The notes under the pieces were generated by a model. It searched no databases. It was not told the DNA's origin and saw only the letters and a list, made by a program, of their open reading frames with translations. Positions 35,701 through 48,300 of a DNA stretch of 64,000 bases are shown here, piece after piece. Each line of letters opens with the position of its first letter. The stretch's first letter is position 1. This DNA comes from Acanthaster planci (Eukaryota; Echinodermata; Asteroidea; Valvatida; Acanthasteridae). A program made the position numbers and the translations under genes. The stretch lies in the NCBI RefSeq assembly GCF_001949145.1, contig NW_019091438.1:717669-781668 (forward strand). Reading direction: 5' to 3'.

Positions 35701-38700
35701 ATGTACTGTACACGTTTATACGGTGAGGCTCGACTTCGTCGGCAAACCACTAGCATGACGACTAATTTCATCGTTACTGCCACGAGTGTCACCATTCTTT
35801 TTTGGCATTCAGGAAATTTACGATTATAGGTGTTGCTTGGAAGATAATGCTCTTCCCAAACCTAGTTGACAGGTTGACGAAAACGTCGTGGCCTCCAACT
35901 ATCTGACGAAGAGCGGCTATTTGTTGACCTCTCAGTTTTGCTAAACCCAACGTTTTTTGCTGCGAATTTGACAGCCTCATAGAAAGATGACTGTTAAGCC
36001 ATTTCCATGACTGTAATGTACAATGTAAATGTACATGTACACAATACTGTACCATGCAGTGCTGTGATTCAATATCTGTGTACTGTACGTGCATGTCATG
36101 CAGCGCGGTAAGTCCGGGGATCAGACATATGAATATGCAAAGTTTGAATAATTATGCAAGATATACGCGNAAAAATGACAGTTTCCGCCTTGTGTCCAAA
36201 TGTAAAATACCAAGCGACATATCAGTTTCCGAGGACCTTTCATGTTTATGTTTATGATTTATGGTTTTATTTCAAACCACACAATCTTTGCATCAGCTGG
36301 TGGAAGACTACTATAACGGGGTCACCAACGTGGTCAACATTTTGGACGGGTTTGATATCCACATCGTTCCTTCCCTGAACGTCGATGGCTTTGTGTACTC
36401 GCACACGGATGTAAGTATACACTGGAAGGTATAACAGGGCTCTGTGTGAAAATACCTTCACCCATGTGCAGTGGTCAAAAAGTTGAGTTATCAACTGGCC
36501 CAGTTAACTCTGCATTAAGTGGTGCAGAACCCAGATCGCTCTAGTATACCGTACCAAGTCCAGCAACAGGAATTCTGATCTGAATCTGAATCTGAACTGT
36601 AACAAAAGCATTCCTTTACCCTTTGACTTCAGTAAATCATTGTAGTCTGTTATTTTTCACTGGTCTCGTGTCTGGTCTTGTGATGTCTCGACCATAGTGC
36701 TTCAGATAACCAGTCAACTAAGCCCCACGAGGAAGTGCATGCCTAGTCTAGGTGCTAGAAGTTGTTATCGTTTGGATGCGCGATAATCCCTACACACGAT
36801 CCGCTAACCGCCTAGCCACGCACGCACGCACGCAGGTACGCACGTACACACGCACGACTTGACTTCGTCGATAACAATGTCTAGGTTATCTCCGAAGGGG
36901 GGGGGGAACTAGTGCACGTGCGCGACAAAATGTTTTTCAAGCACGCGCACACACGCCACGAAATTGTACAATAGCCTGGTAGCTGCCTAGTTACGCTACT
37001 GGCTGGTAGTTTCAGACTAGTTTATACACTCTAGCACTGTTGCAATTTTGGGCAAAATAATGCTGGTGGAACAGCTTGTAGGCGCGGCGGGCGGTGCAGT
37101 GCATATGTACCACATATGTTTATACGGTGAGGCTCGACTTCGTCGGCAAACCACTAGCATGACGACTGACTTCATCGTTACTGCCACGAGTGTCACCATT
37201 CTTTTTTGGCATTCAGGAAATCTACGATTATAGGTGTTACTTGGAAGATAATGCTCTTCCCAAACCCAGTTGTCGTGGCCTCCAACTATCTGACGAAGAG
37301 CGGCTATTTGTTGATCTCTCAGTTTTGCCAAACCCAGCGTTTTTTGCTGTGAATTTGACAGCCTCATAGAAAGATGACTGTTCGGCCATTTCCATGACTG
37401 TAATGTACAATGTTCATGTACACAATACTGTACCATGCAGTGCTGTGATTCAATATCTGCGTACTGCAGGCTACGTGCATGTCATGCAGCGCGGTAAGTC
37501 CGGAGATCAGACATATGAATATGCAAAGTTTGAATAATTATGTACGGGCATTATGATGTACGCACATTCAGCATTATATTAGGCAGAGTAGGTGCGCGCG
37601 CATAAGGGAAATATTTGGAGATCTCCTAGACGTTGTTATCGAAGTCAAGTCCGACGTGCATACGTACGCGGGCGTGGTTTGCGGATCGTGTGTAGGGATT
37701 ATCGCGCATCCAACGTCTAGCACCTAGACTAGTGCATGCCAAACCTATGGGCTGGGTAAAGTGTTCCATGGGACGTTAGACCCTGTAGCCAGAGTGCCAT
37801 CCTATGAGCACCAGCGCCAACTTCCTAACAATGTCATTGTATAGCATTGGAGCCTCGCATTTCATGCTGATGCTAAGCTGTACTGTTGGAAGTTTTTCAC
37901 GTGACGCAACATGACGGGCATGAAGCGTACCAAATCCGTGCATTTTCGATTCTGCAGTGTATTTCTATTGGCAGTTTTATGCACGCCAAAATGCTGAAAG
38001 ACTTCGAAGGCACCCGACGTTTCCGTGCACATCTGTGTAATTTGAACGCTGACCGTCAAAAATCACGTGACTAAAAATCCCCTATAAGCTACGTACCAGC
38101 TGGTTTTAAATTTTTCCACAGAGTGACGTGGTATTTCGTAGGCCCTCAGATTTTTTGTGTAGGTCCCCAAATTTTCGTATACGTACGATGCTTTTTGCGC
38201 CCGTTGGAAAAACTGGCCTTAATGGTAAAATCTAAGTGTCCATAGCTAACAAGCAAACTCCTGTCAATCCCTTGTAACTTGTATACACTGCCATACAAAA
38301 AAGTAATCAGAAAAAGTCATCCTGTACATTTGAGAAGATCCATGTCTCTCACAGGGTCTCTATCGCTGCAAGTGACGAAATTTGACCAAGTCGACAGACG
38401 CGCACGCAGACGCAATTAATGGTGTCCTTTTGCAGGATCGTTTGTGGAGAAAGACCCGCAGTGATCTACTGCCAGAGTTTGGGTGCATCGGAGCAGATCC
38501 AAACAGGAACTGGCCCTATGAATGGGGAGGTGAGTTACTCTTATCAAACCGACTTAGTATTTTGCAATAACCACACGTATATCTTTCTCTGTCTTATTGA
38601 TTTCTTAATTTAAAGCATTGTCATCTGCATGTTATCGGCGAAATTGCTCGCCAAATAATTTGCCAGTAAATTTTACCTATCACTTTTTCTTGTTCCACAG

Positions 38701-41657
38701 TTGATAAATTTAGGATACAATTTTCGTAATGGTTTTGCAGTTTAGCATTGAGTGGATCTGATATACGGTATCCGTTTGACCAACAAAAGGGAAAGTCGAC
38801 GTGGCTTTCACGCCAGAGTTTCTTTGCTTTGTATATACGTGTACAGGCAGAGGTGCGACCCCTTGGCCCTGTTCACTTACTTTCCGGGGCCGTGAGCCTC
38901 TGTCTGAGGTCGAGATCAGAGCAGTTGTGGATTACCTCACGGCGCTGAGAGACTCGGGACGTGAAATCAAAATGTTCATCGACTGGCACAGCTACTCGCA
39001 ACTATGGATGGCTCCCTGGTCGTATTCTGCCGAAGCTCCTCTACCTCCAGACGCCGATGATCAGGTACGGTTTCTTTCTAAGTCAGCAAAGTTCAAATCA
39101 TGGACGTAAATCCCGAAGGAATGGGGCATAATATCCCCCCCCCCAATTTCTGAGGTGGGATGGGCTATTAAATCATCCCCAAACTTTTTTCGGGTGAGCA
39201 AAATTTAAAGCGGACTGTAAAGAATTTTTCAGAATTCCCAAAATTAAAATGTATTCAATATCACTAAAAAAGAAAAAAAGAATTTAAAAAGCTTTAAATA
39301 TTTGTTTCTGGATACATATTACAAATGTACATAAATATCATGAACATCAACCTCTAAATAGAGTCATATAGTGTCCCCCCCCCCTTTTCAAATTTTCACG
39401 TCAAGGCAAGTCACTTTCCCCCAACTTCCCGTATCCAGCCAATTTCCTATACACATTTACGCCACTGATTCAAATGCAATGTAGGAGCTCGCGGATGCGC
39501 CACGCAGAGAGCTTTACCTTTTTTAACAGAAAGATGCATAGTGTTTAAAAGGCCCTGCAGAGTCAGAACTCGACGTTTCGACCAGGATGCTTGGTCGTCT
39601 TCAAGAGAGTGGTGCTGGACGGGCACAGATGGCTGTCTTATAAACTGTTTGGAGATGGTCGATGTGTGGCATCTAGGATGCGGAAGGCGGGTCGCTGGAG
39701 CGTGGAAGCCGGGATGCATGCATAAGACTAGGCCCACTAGTGTGAAAGAGTGGATACCATATACCGGTTGCAGAAGAGTGCATGGAGAACAGGACTTCCG
39801 GGTTTTGCTTGATGTAATCTTTACAGGAATGGCGCCCAATGTCACTGAGCTGGAACCCGGTGTCTTGGGGAGCAGTTTCATGTCAGTAGATCTAGATGGC
39901 TTCCTAGATCCTTCTTGCCGGGAAGCCAGTTCTTATGGCCGATGAGGAGATTACGATAAGTCTGGCATTGTCAAACATACCCCACACCACGGACAACCTC
40001 ATCAGTTGGGATTCTGCCAAAGTCATTGCCACCGTCAGGAACTGTTCTTTTAAGAGCCACACCTCTTTTAAAACGAGATGATTTCGCATACACTTTCCAC
40101 CCTTAAGCCTCCTACAGTTGAGCCACCGCCGTGCTAGGCTTCAAATCTTACTGCAGGTTTGAATTCCAGTGCCCCTAAGCAAGACAACTTACGAAACTAT
40201 GATTATGTTTGGCCTGGAAAGATGAACTTTTTTCCATGGAACCGTCAAGTTACACAATGTGACGATTACTTGAGAAAAAAAAAGACTTCACGGTACACAT
40301 CATGAGACGCAATTGACGAAATTTTATAGTATGCCGATTAGGGGTAAAATAGAACACTCTGGTCCCATGAAAACAATGCCTTTCTGACATGCATCGGCTA
40401 AGTTTCACAAGAGGTCCAACAGCTGATTTTGCCAACGTATCTGTATGAAACACGAGTCTACATCGCGATTAGGTTGAGGACAATGATGCTAACGCTTTTC
40501 CAACTTGTTACTGTTACAGGACTTACTTGCTGGTGCAGCCATTACCGCTCTAGAGAGCAAGCACGGAACAAAATACGACAAAGGAGGATCGGCTCGACTT
40601 CTGTGTAAGTGGTGGAAGCTTTCTTTCGGCGATTCTTGATAGCAATTGTTGGTATTGGGCCAACGGGTGGAAGAAAATATCAGCAACTGCAACCAATTCT
40701 CCTTTTTCTCGCACTCATGGTGATGCTCGTTTCGACTTCATGTAACAAATTATTTTCTTCAGTGGGAGATTATGAGACGCTGCTTTAAGGCAGCAGGCAC
40801 ACCGATCCTCTTCATAGTATTGAACACGCTCAGAACCGTGCGCGCACGCTCATAACAACGTGCGCATGCTCAGAACTGGTAAAAAGGACAGGTATGTTAG
40901 CCGCTATACCAATCGTCTCAAAGTACCCCATTGCGCATTTGTCCGAGAGGGCAAGTCTGGATGCCAGCGGTTGCCTCACGATTGTGAAAAACGTAAACAG
41001 CAAACGTTCACTCATGGCAGGTTAACGGAATCATAACGCATTTGAACTCGGTTCAAATATTTGGCCACCGCATTAATCGTGACGCAAGAACTGGTTTTGA
41101 TAAGGGCGGATCTGGTATTTTTTCGGGGGGGGGTGTTAATCCATTATATTGTCATCGGTGTACAATTAGTAATAAATGTTGTTGGATGTGTTGTCTTTGC
41201 TTTTACCACTGCTGCAGCAATCTTTGTTGCATTATCTATTCTTCGTATGCGTGCGTCAGTGCGGGGGGGGGTTGACCTCCATCATCTGCTTCGTTGCCCG
41301 CTTTGCGCTTACATTTCGTAAAGAACTGACCACCTTCGTCTCATTGAAAAATTACACGGGACACCCTTTATCTGCTGAAGTCTGCATGGATTATGTCTTC
41401 CGCTTTTTGGATCCAACCAATTTGGTCCTCTTTTTTTTTCCTTTTTTTTTTGCTATACCCATTCGATTACAGATGAAGCGGCTGGGGCGAGCTGCGACTG
41501 GGCCTACGCCACGCTGGGAGCCAAATACTCCTACGTGGTGGAGCTGAGGGACACCGGGAAGTTTGGCTTCGTATTACCCCCCGAACAAATCCTGCCCACC
41601 GGGGAGGAATCCTATGCGGGGATCGTAGCCGGGTTGGAGTATGCCTTGACACATTAA
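29734..41657 (+). CDS. Zinc carboxypeptidase A/B-type proenzyme, gene A (10 exons)
   Basis: Exons are 29734-29795, 30615-30690, 31133-31369, 33315-33413, 33751-33858, 34894-35007, 38436-38529, 38847-39064, 40520-40604 and 41473-41657 (1278 nt, 425 residues). A second copy of exon 6 lies at 36297-36410. It is an M14A metallocarboxypeptidase: signal peptide (about 1-16), propeptide to about residue 115, then the catalytic domain. Zinc ligands are His178 and Glu181 (HAREW) and His311 (DWHSYSQ). Substrate carboxylate contacts are Arg237 (RLWRKTR) and Asn255-Arg256 (PNRNW). Tyr365 is split by intron 9, and the general base is Glu388 (ELRDTG). Cys249 and Cys272 match the conserved disulphide. The position equivalent to residue 255 of bovine CPA, which sets side-chain preference, is Cys372. 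Likely a secreted digestive-type enzyme. Confidence 0.9.
31555..33118 (-). mobile_element. 5'-truncated non-LTR retrotransposon (CR1/Jockey-like RT) in carboxypeptidase A intron 3
   Basis: Minus-strand ORF pieces at 32636-33112 and 32178-32624 show reverse-transcriptase motifs: [21 protein letters not shown], then YADG where active elements have YADD, and the thumb-like [18 protein letters not shown]. The two pieces are separated by a stop/frame break, so the copy is dead. An A/T-rich (TTTATT)n run at about 31565-31595 would be the 3' tail. Intron 3 is 1945 bp here and 500 bp in gene B, which matches the insertion size. Confidence 0.75.
35350..36169 (-). mobile_element. Truncated first copy of the MULE-like element
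   Basis: It starts with the same TIR after gtgcatgcc (35341-35349) and is cut off by the N at 36170 before the right TIR. On the minus strand (about 35810-36000) it keeps a longer RecQ-like stretch, including [20 protein letters not shown], where RFGKS stands for the GFGKS Walker A of RecQ-type helicases. It is a pseudogene fragment. Confidence 0.55.
36297..36410 (+). other. Second copy of carboxypeptidase A exon 6
   Basis: This 114-nt, phase 0/0 exon with intact AG and GTAAGT borders encodes the same 38 residues as exon 6 (34894-35007), except Phe for Tyr in VDGFVYSHT. It lies in a second copy of a block of about 1.4 kb. Including both exons would insert 38 residues into the catalytic fold. 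The block is bordered by gaps, so it may be an allelic copy and not a real duplicate exon. Confidence 0.8.
36744..37731 (-). mobile_element. MULE-like DNA element with long inverted repeats and a RecQ-helicase-like fragment
   Basis: The ends read TAGTCTAGGTGCTAGA inward on both sides, with inverted repeats of roughly 110-145 bp (left about 36744-36885, right about 37620-37731). The element is flanked by an identical 9-bp direct repeat, gtgcatgcc, at 36735-36743 and 37732-37740. Long TIRs with a 9-bp target duplication are typical of Mutator-like elements. The inside, read on the minus strand, encodes a broken fragment resembling the helicase start of RecQ-like proteins ([14 protein letters not shown]). 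No transposase was seen, so it would be non-autonomous. It is absent from the equivalent intron of gene B. Confidence 0.6.
39530..40080 (-). repeat. Probable interspersed repeat in carboxypeptidase A intron 8
   Basis: Intron 8 is 1455 bp here and 388 bp in gene B; most of the excess is this block. The minus strand reads [21 protein letters not shown], a phrase that looks like the 3' part of a retroelement, but no catalytic domain is present. Confidence 0.3.
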
Positions 41658-41985
41658 CAAAATATTATGGCGCAGTGGCACAACAGTGCGGATCAAACTC
41701 AACAGTTTTCTTTTTTTAAATTCCCGGATTTTGATGGTGCTGAACAACTGTAGCCCTGTAGACGAATCCACTGACATTTTAGTGGACATTCCTGGTGGCA
41801 TTTTGAATGGCGGTAAGCAATGGCTCATGTACATTACATTTCACAATGCTTATCGCCATTAATGGGGGCCACTCCAAATAACCAGCGAAGACCATGGTGA
41901 CATGCAAGTCACCAAAAATGTGTGTACTAAAGAAAGGGCATGGCCCTGCTCCAATTCTAACGCCACTGCAACGACAATGAACATA

Positions 41986-41991
41986 AATAAA
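41986..41991 (+). terminator. Possible polyadenylation signal of carboxypeptidase gene A
   Basis: AATAAA lies about 330 nt after the gene A stop. An equivalent was not seen at the same distance after gene B, so this is weak. Confidence 0.3.
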
Positions 41992-43626
41992 AGTGAACTT
42001 GATAGTTACGGGTAAAGGAGGGATAAGGTTGACAATCATGAAGATTTGTTCGAGATGATAAACAATTAATGGAGAGGAGATAACTGATGAAGATGATACC
42101 GAACTTGACAAGGCTGAGGAAATACGATGAGGGTCCATGGATATATGCAAGCCTTATGACGATAATGGCACTTTTCAGATTTCAAACATCTTGGTTTGTG
42201 ACGAGTTTGTTACCATGACGATGATTACATTGGAAATTGGATTACATTAGATTTAGGTGTAAAATGGATGTTGCTGACACATGGTGTTGGCAAAAGGGAT
42301 GGAGGGTGTAAAAGTTTTTTTAATGTGACATTTGGTGGCCTTTCTTTGGGGACGGAAAAAAATTTACTTGCTTTTGAAAGAAAGAGAAATGGATTTGACA
42401 AAGAAACGCCTTTCTCTCGTTATTTAAAACAAATTGGCCCCTTTTGAGCAGCGGGGACCATAGTTCCCGTTGGACCCATGGATTTGCCCTGTCAAGCGGT
42501 GCATAGACACTAGTATACATTTAACATCTTTGTAATGATTCTCGAACGGATTCATTATAGCAGTACACTTGTGCTCCATTAATTTCATTCTTATCTATTC
42601 AAAATCAGAAATAACAATAGAACACACACTGAAAAATAGTCTTGTAAACAGTTTAAGATCATGTGAACGTTTATGTAGATTTTCCTAATGCACAAATTTT
42701 GTTTTCTGTTTTTGATGTTCTTTAAAGTATAGTTCTCACTATCTTTCGATCTATTTCTCTCCTTAGACCCGAAAGCAGATTTCTTCAAATGCATCAGAAG
42801 CCTCCTCCAAATATAATTAGGTTATATATCTCAATAACATGCATTTTTAAACATCCACTGCTTTTCCATGAACTATCTTTGTAACGTCTAACCTAGCAAA
42901 TAGTGCAGGAGAATGTAGATCTAATGTGAGAGTCATGGACGTAAAAAAAAGAAAGCGAATTGTGAAGAATGTTTGACACTTCCCAACGACTTAAATACTT
43001 TCAATATTACTCAAAAACGACTAAAAGCCATGAATAGTCGTAGATATCCATTCTGATGTAAGATTCGGCATGGGTGTATGTATCGCCCAAATATCAGGTA
43101 TAATGGTGTCTCCCGCTTTTCAAACTTCCATGGCCGGGTGGTCATCCCCCCCCCACCTTTCCACATCCCGTATCCCCCTATTTCTGGCACAAACTTACGC
43201 CAAACGGCTTAGGTATACCTCCTGGTCAAAGAAAGCTGCATACTTGCAATATCTTTCGAAAATAATGGGGGATGCAATACAAATGCATTCAATCCAAATT
43301 TTACGAGGATTACTTTCCTGAGATCATGCCTGTAGACTTCTTTGAGAAAACAATAGCATTTCAACTATTCTTAGGCAAACTTTGGAAGGTCACCATGGGT
43401 CAGTGCCTGATCTGGAAAACAACGAGATACTTTGGTGACACTTCGATAGGGCATATAGTTGACGCCCGTGGTATGCACACCTTTGGTGTGTAGGGGGCGT
43501 TGGGTGCGAGAAATGAACTGGTGAAATGGCTGCTTCATGAAAACAGCAAAACATCCTCGAACAAAGCCTGTATTCAAGCGTCCATTAAGGGCGCTGCATT
43601 GAAAATAACGTATTCCTAAGCTTTCC

Positions 43627-43850
43627 ATCACAGATTAGTTTCAGTGTTATCTTCGGTTTGTGTGCCATGCAGCTGTCGCATTCCCGCAAGTTTTACTGGC
43701 CTGATATCAGTTTATCGTCTTTGGCTTTGTGGTGAAAAAGATGACAACCCCTTGCTAGTGGTAGAAAGGGAGAAATGATGAAGTTCTTACATCACAATTT
43801 CCAGTAAATGTGGTCAAATGGTTGAAGCTGTCATGCGTGTCTCTTGTGTA
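43627..43850 (+). promoter_or_regulatory. Conserved upstream block of carboxypeptidase gene B (candidate enhancer)
   Basis: This is the partner of the 28241-28463 block in the same orientation, about 1.5-1.7 kb before the gene B ATG. It marks the upstream edge of the clear homology between the two duplicated units. Confidence 0.5.
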
Positions 43851-45242
43851 GCGTCCTCTGGTTTAAATGTACGAGCTTAATCCCAAGGTGCAATAATATT
43901 ATGTTCTATTCTTCCATGAAATGTTCACTCTTGCTTGATTAAGTTGACCGCAAGGAGTTGTCGGGGTGAAGTGAATGCCGTGTGTTTAAAGTTATAATTG
44001 CAATGGAATTTTTTTTAATACAATCCTCCAAAATGCACCTTTGTGTATCAGTTAACATGACTTTTAATCTTTGTTTCTCTATTTCCAAGAGCTTGTTGCT
44101 GCCTTTGGGGGTTTCATTCTAATTAGTAATTTCCATAGTCACGAGCAAAACTGTGAGGTCATGCCAGGAAACTTTAATGTTATATTAGTTTGTGCACAAA
44201 AATCTTCCGCAGGTTTTAAAGATGTTGCTGGTCTAAATTAACTCTTCTTCAGGGATTTGTTGTGTAAGCAAGCAATCACTCCTTCTTCATATATGTGGAT
44301 TAATTATAGGTTCACAATTTAAACAGAAAATCCTGTTCCTACCCAGATGACATTGCAGCTACAGCGGCATTAGAAAGTATGGATAATTGTAAATGCTAAA
44401 AAGTGCATAATTTTTTCAATGCATTTAACCTAAAATTTGTAATTTTGCAGAACAATTGTGTCTAAGCGAAATTCGTTGCAGCTACATTTTAAAGAGTAGG
44501 ATTGTATAATTATAGACACAAGATATTATTTTCCACAGTTATTTACTGCTGGGTTATAGCACAAATTGTGTGAATATACGGTGTTTAAGAAAGTACATGT
44601 TCGTTGGCCTAGTAATCGAAATCGTAGATTATCACATATTCGAGGGCGGATCTAGAATTAAATTTACAGCTGGGGGGATTTTTTCTGAGAAGCCATAACC
44701 AATGGAATTTTGTTAAAGATACCCATTATGTTCATGAATACAGTATGCCACTTGGTAAGGATCTTGTTATTGGACCCCACATTTTTCAAAGAGCCCTCTT
44801 TCCCCAAATAATTATGGTGGATCAATTTCAGGTTTTGTTTTATGTTTTGTCCCCTTTTGTAACAGACAGCTGTACACATCACTGTAAAGTGAACTTACAC
44901 TCATAATTAGTATCCCTTTCGATATGTAACAATTTGCAATATGACCACCCAGTCAAGACGTGATAGTTCAATTAGTCATTGTAATTCATAATAAATATTA
45001 ATTGTAAAGAACACGGTCCGCCCAATCAGGATCAGCCGTGATTATGACGTTGTGAAATTACTTTCTTTGACTGGTCAGTTGTGAAAAATACCAACAGCAA
45101 CTGGTGGCAAGGGCAAGCGATGATCATTTATCAACCGCTGGTTGATTTTTTGCCTGGTAGTCAGGATCCATATTTTGTACACACGTTACCAGGGAAAATC
45201 GACGAGTGCTCAAAAAAAAAGGTAATTCCTTCATCTTGAACT

Positions 45243-45250
45243 TCTATAAT
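45243..45250 (+). promoter_or_regulatory. TATA-like box of carboxypeptidase gene B
   Basis: TCTATAAT sits at the position equivalent to gene A's TATATAAT, about 110 nt before the ATG and followed by the shared agctcacagt start-site motif. Confidence 0.5.
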
Positions 45251-45359
45251 GCGCTTACCCGACGCTTCAGAGCTCACAGTCCGTGGTGAGGGGATGCTCT
45301 AGTGGGGTCGGTTCACCATTCTTCGGACCAATTGAATTGGAAGTTCGCAACAAGTCACG

Positions 45360-48300
45360 ATGAGGGTTCTTCTTCTTCTGGCTGTTGTCGCCGCTGTGAC
45401 CGCGATGAAGAGATACGATGGGTGAGATTATGTTTTTTTGCATACCGGTATACTGTCAAGCACAAACAATCACGTTAAAACTTGGCTCACAAAAGAATAT
45501 GCAAAGGCGTCTTTTGGACATACAAAGGGAAGCGAATTTTACCGCGAAACCTTTCCCAGCGAACTCGCTTGGTTTGAAACTTGTGTTCCATTTCGACGGG
45601 TTCGCGGTGCAAATATGAATCTGTGATACAACAACGCGTTCGTCCTATGCGAAAAGGATACTGGCGTTGGGGCGGCAGCGCCCGCTGGAATCTAAACCGG
45701 GGAAACCCTGGTCCGAGAAGGCCAAATCAACAGGCAGTGCTGGACTGCGTCGTACGAAGGCGATGGTCAATATACCGGTTGGATCGCTCCTCCGGGCCAC
45801 CCAGGGCCCTTGAATGTGAAGCGGGTCGAGACGTACCGGGCCCATTTATAACGCTTTCTAATGAGAACATTTCGACATTAACCCCCACTTCCTGGTTTGC
45901 TTATATATGGGGGGGGTATGTCTCTGAAGGATCCTCGGACGCATTACGGAAAAAATATAGCGTTGGCAAAATTCCCCCAACCTGGGGTAGCAGGGCCCCA
46001 CTGCCCACCCACGGGGGACGAGAGCTGTGGTGCGACTCGGGCGTGGCTAGGGCTCGGGCATCCGTGAGACAAGCGAAGGGTGTGGCAGAGAGCGTCCGCC
46101 TGACCCGGGCGGGGCGCTGGAAACGGTGAGCCAAGCGGGCCTTGGCCAAAGAGAAAGTGGTAAGCCTGCGCCATCTTTGAACCAGCCTTTTTAATTAAAC
46201 AACACGACCAACATAAATGCCACGTCCTTACCGGCACGCTGATTAACAAATTCGGTAAACAAGTCTCGGCTAAATAAGTGCTAGGGAGAGAATTCCATAC
46301 AGGGCCTACAGACGCCACTTTACACCCTGTGCACACACAATGCTAGAGTGGTTTGAAAAAACTCAAGTGTGTTTTTTTAAGTAAACACCTCAAAATTTTC
46401 ACTCCTCAATTTGGCAGAAAGTGCACCTGCCTTGACTCTACAATTTTCCCAGGGCTGACGGTAATTTTGATAAGCTGACATGAAAGATATAGATTCTACG
46501 AAGCTGTGCGTTATCGTCGTTGATACCGTTTGTAGAGCTTTGTTTGCCCCACAAAAGTGATAAGGTGACACGGAAAGTTTGGCCGTACCTTCCTTTGATG
46601 GTTCTGCAAGGACATGATTTTTTATTCATTTTTGACTGGGTAGCTCAACCCTTTCTTCAAATACATTGTGTGAAAATACCATGACGAAAAAGTCACTTTA
46701 TGAGGTGTGCATGTCCCCTCAGAGGCACCGTAGCCACTACAAGAACGCAGCAGATTTTTAGATAGGCTCATTCTGCCTTGGCCTGTCACATTTATGAATA
46801 TTATGAAATAATACTAGAGTTTTATACATTTACGGGAAATACATTTGGTATCTTTGTGCTCAGAATGGTGATTGAAGAATCCTATATACCTCAAAAAGAT
46901 TTGGTTCATTGAATTAACTATTATGAAGCGCAAATTAGCTGCTTAGAAAACGCCTGTTTTAGGTTCCAAGGCGGGCAAAGCCCTGAATTTCTTACCGCTC
47001 ATAGACGTAATTCAATGCTGAGGCGTCTTGATGCCATTCACTGCGTCGCCACTAGTCTTGGGTTCTTTTGCTCCCTCCTTCAGAATTTACCATGGTGAGA
47101 ACTGAACCAGTACTTCGCCTCGAACACAGTTCATGTGATAGTGCACGTGTGAGTGTAGTGCAATCAAGGTCCCCAGCGCTATGCAAAACAAACTGAGTAC
47201 TGTTGTGAGATAAAAGGAAGCGGCGAAAGGATGACTTAAATATTTTGAAACAAAAAAACTGAAAATATCTGAATCTGGTGACCATCGTTGAATGTAGAAT
47301 TTGTTATATATTGCAAAACGGGCATGGGCATATAAAGAGACGTTGACAGAGCTACAGAAGTCCGTTTAGTCTTGTCAAAAACAGTCTAAATACCTTGATA
47401 GGTAGTCAGGTTGGCGTATTGGTTCTTTCCTCGCCCTCCACCTCTGCGGTCGGGGATCGATTCCCAGCTCGGTGCGCATGTGGATGTGGTTTTCAGTCCC
47501 ATACCTGATTTCGAGGGTTTTACCGAGAATATCCCTCTGGGGTTTTCCTCCCACCTCTTAAACTGGAACTTCTCACTGTCTCCTCTCTCTCTACAAGCTT
47601 CTTCAGGCTTGCGAGCTACAATGCAATACATAGGTCACTTTTGAGAAATCCTTGGTGTCATTACCAGACATAATTAAACATAGTGATATTTATGATCTTA
47701 GAGGCCTAACAAGCAAAGACTCTGTAGATATTCTTTGTTGATCTCTCTTGCATTAGGTTCAAGGTTCTGCGGGTCATACCGAAGGACGAATCCGATGTGG
47801 CATGGATACAAAATCTGGAGCTTCATTCCTTGGTAAGGCTTGAAAACACAAAGGGTAAATTGAGCAGATTTTCAAGAAATACATGCATTCGTTTTGTTTC
47901 CTTTGTTTTCTTTCCCTTTTTCTGTCCGTCATTTCATTTTAAAAGCTAAGTATAGGATAAAACTCAATGAACTTACGCATACTTCATCAAATAAGCCTCC
48001 CCATTTTGGAATGGCAATCCTTACAAGTTGTATAACACATAAAACAACGCCTGTGATCGCTTTTTTGTTAGGCCTATTGTTTTCGTTTCGGCTAACAAAA
48101 AGTCAGTAGCCCACTATTGATACTATATAGTTCAAAGAGTCTTCCCCCCTTTTAAAGGCGATGTCAGTTTCTTACAAAATATATTCACACGTTTTTCACA
48201 CCCAGTTAGATCCGAAACCTACATGAGCGTCCCTTTATGGAAGTAACGCTGTAGTTCTGTTGGTCGTTTCTACACTCGCTAGGTCGAGATATGGAACTCG

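Larger units (their letters stand above)
34770..37558 (+). repeat. Tandem 1.4-kb direct duplication, gap-bounded
   Basis: Copy 1 (34770-36153) and copy 2 (36171-37558) are almost identical and differ by scattered substitutions and small indels. Both begin at the same sequence (aaaatgacag..tttccgccttg) right after an N run (34761-34769 and 36170), and copy 1 ends just before the second N. The pattern fits two allelic contigs laid end to end, though a true tandem duplication is possible. Confidence 0.8.

Noticed and set aside
41061-41321. Hydrophobic open frame in carboxypeptidase A intron 9
   Set aside because: T/G-rich intronic sequence gives hydrophobic residues by chance. It has no splice context and is absent from gene B intron 9.
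45581-46129. Open frame of 182 codons in carboxypeptidase B intron 1
   Set aside because: It follows the GC-rich insertion, which leaves long frames open by chance on both strands. No domain or splice partner was found.
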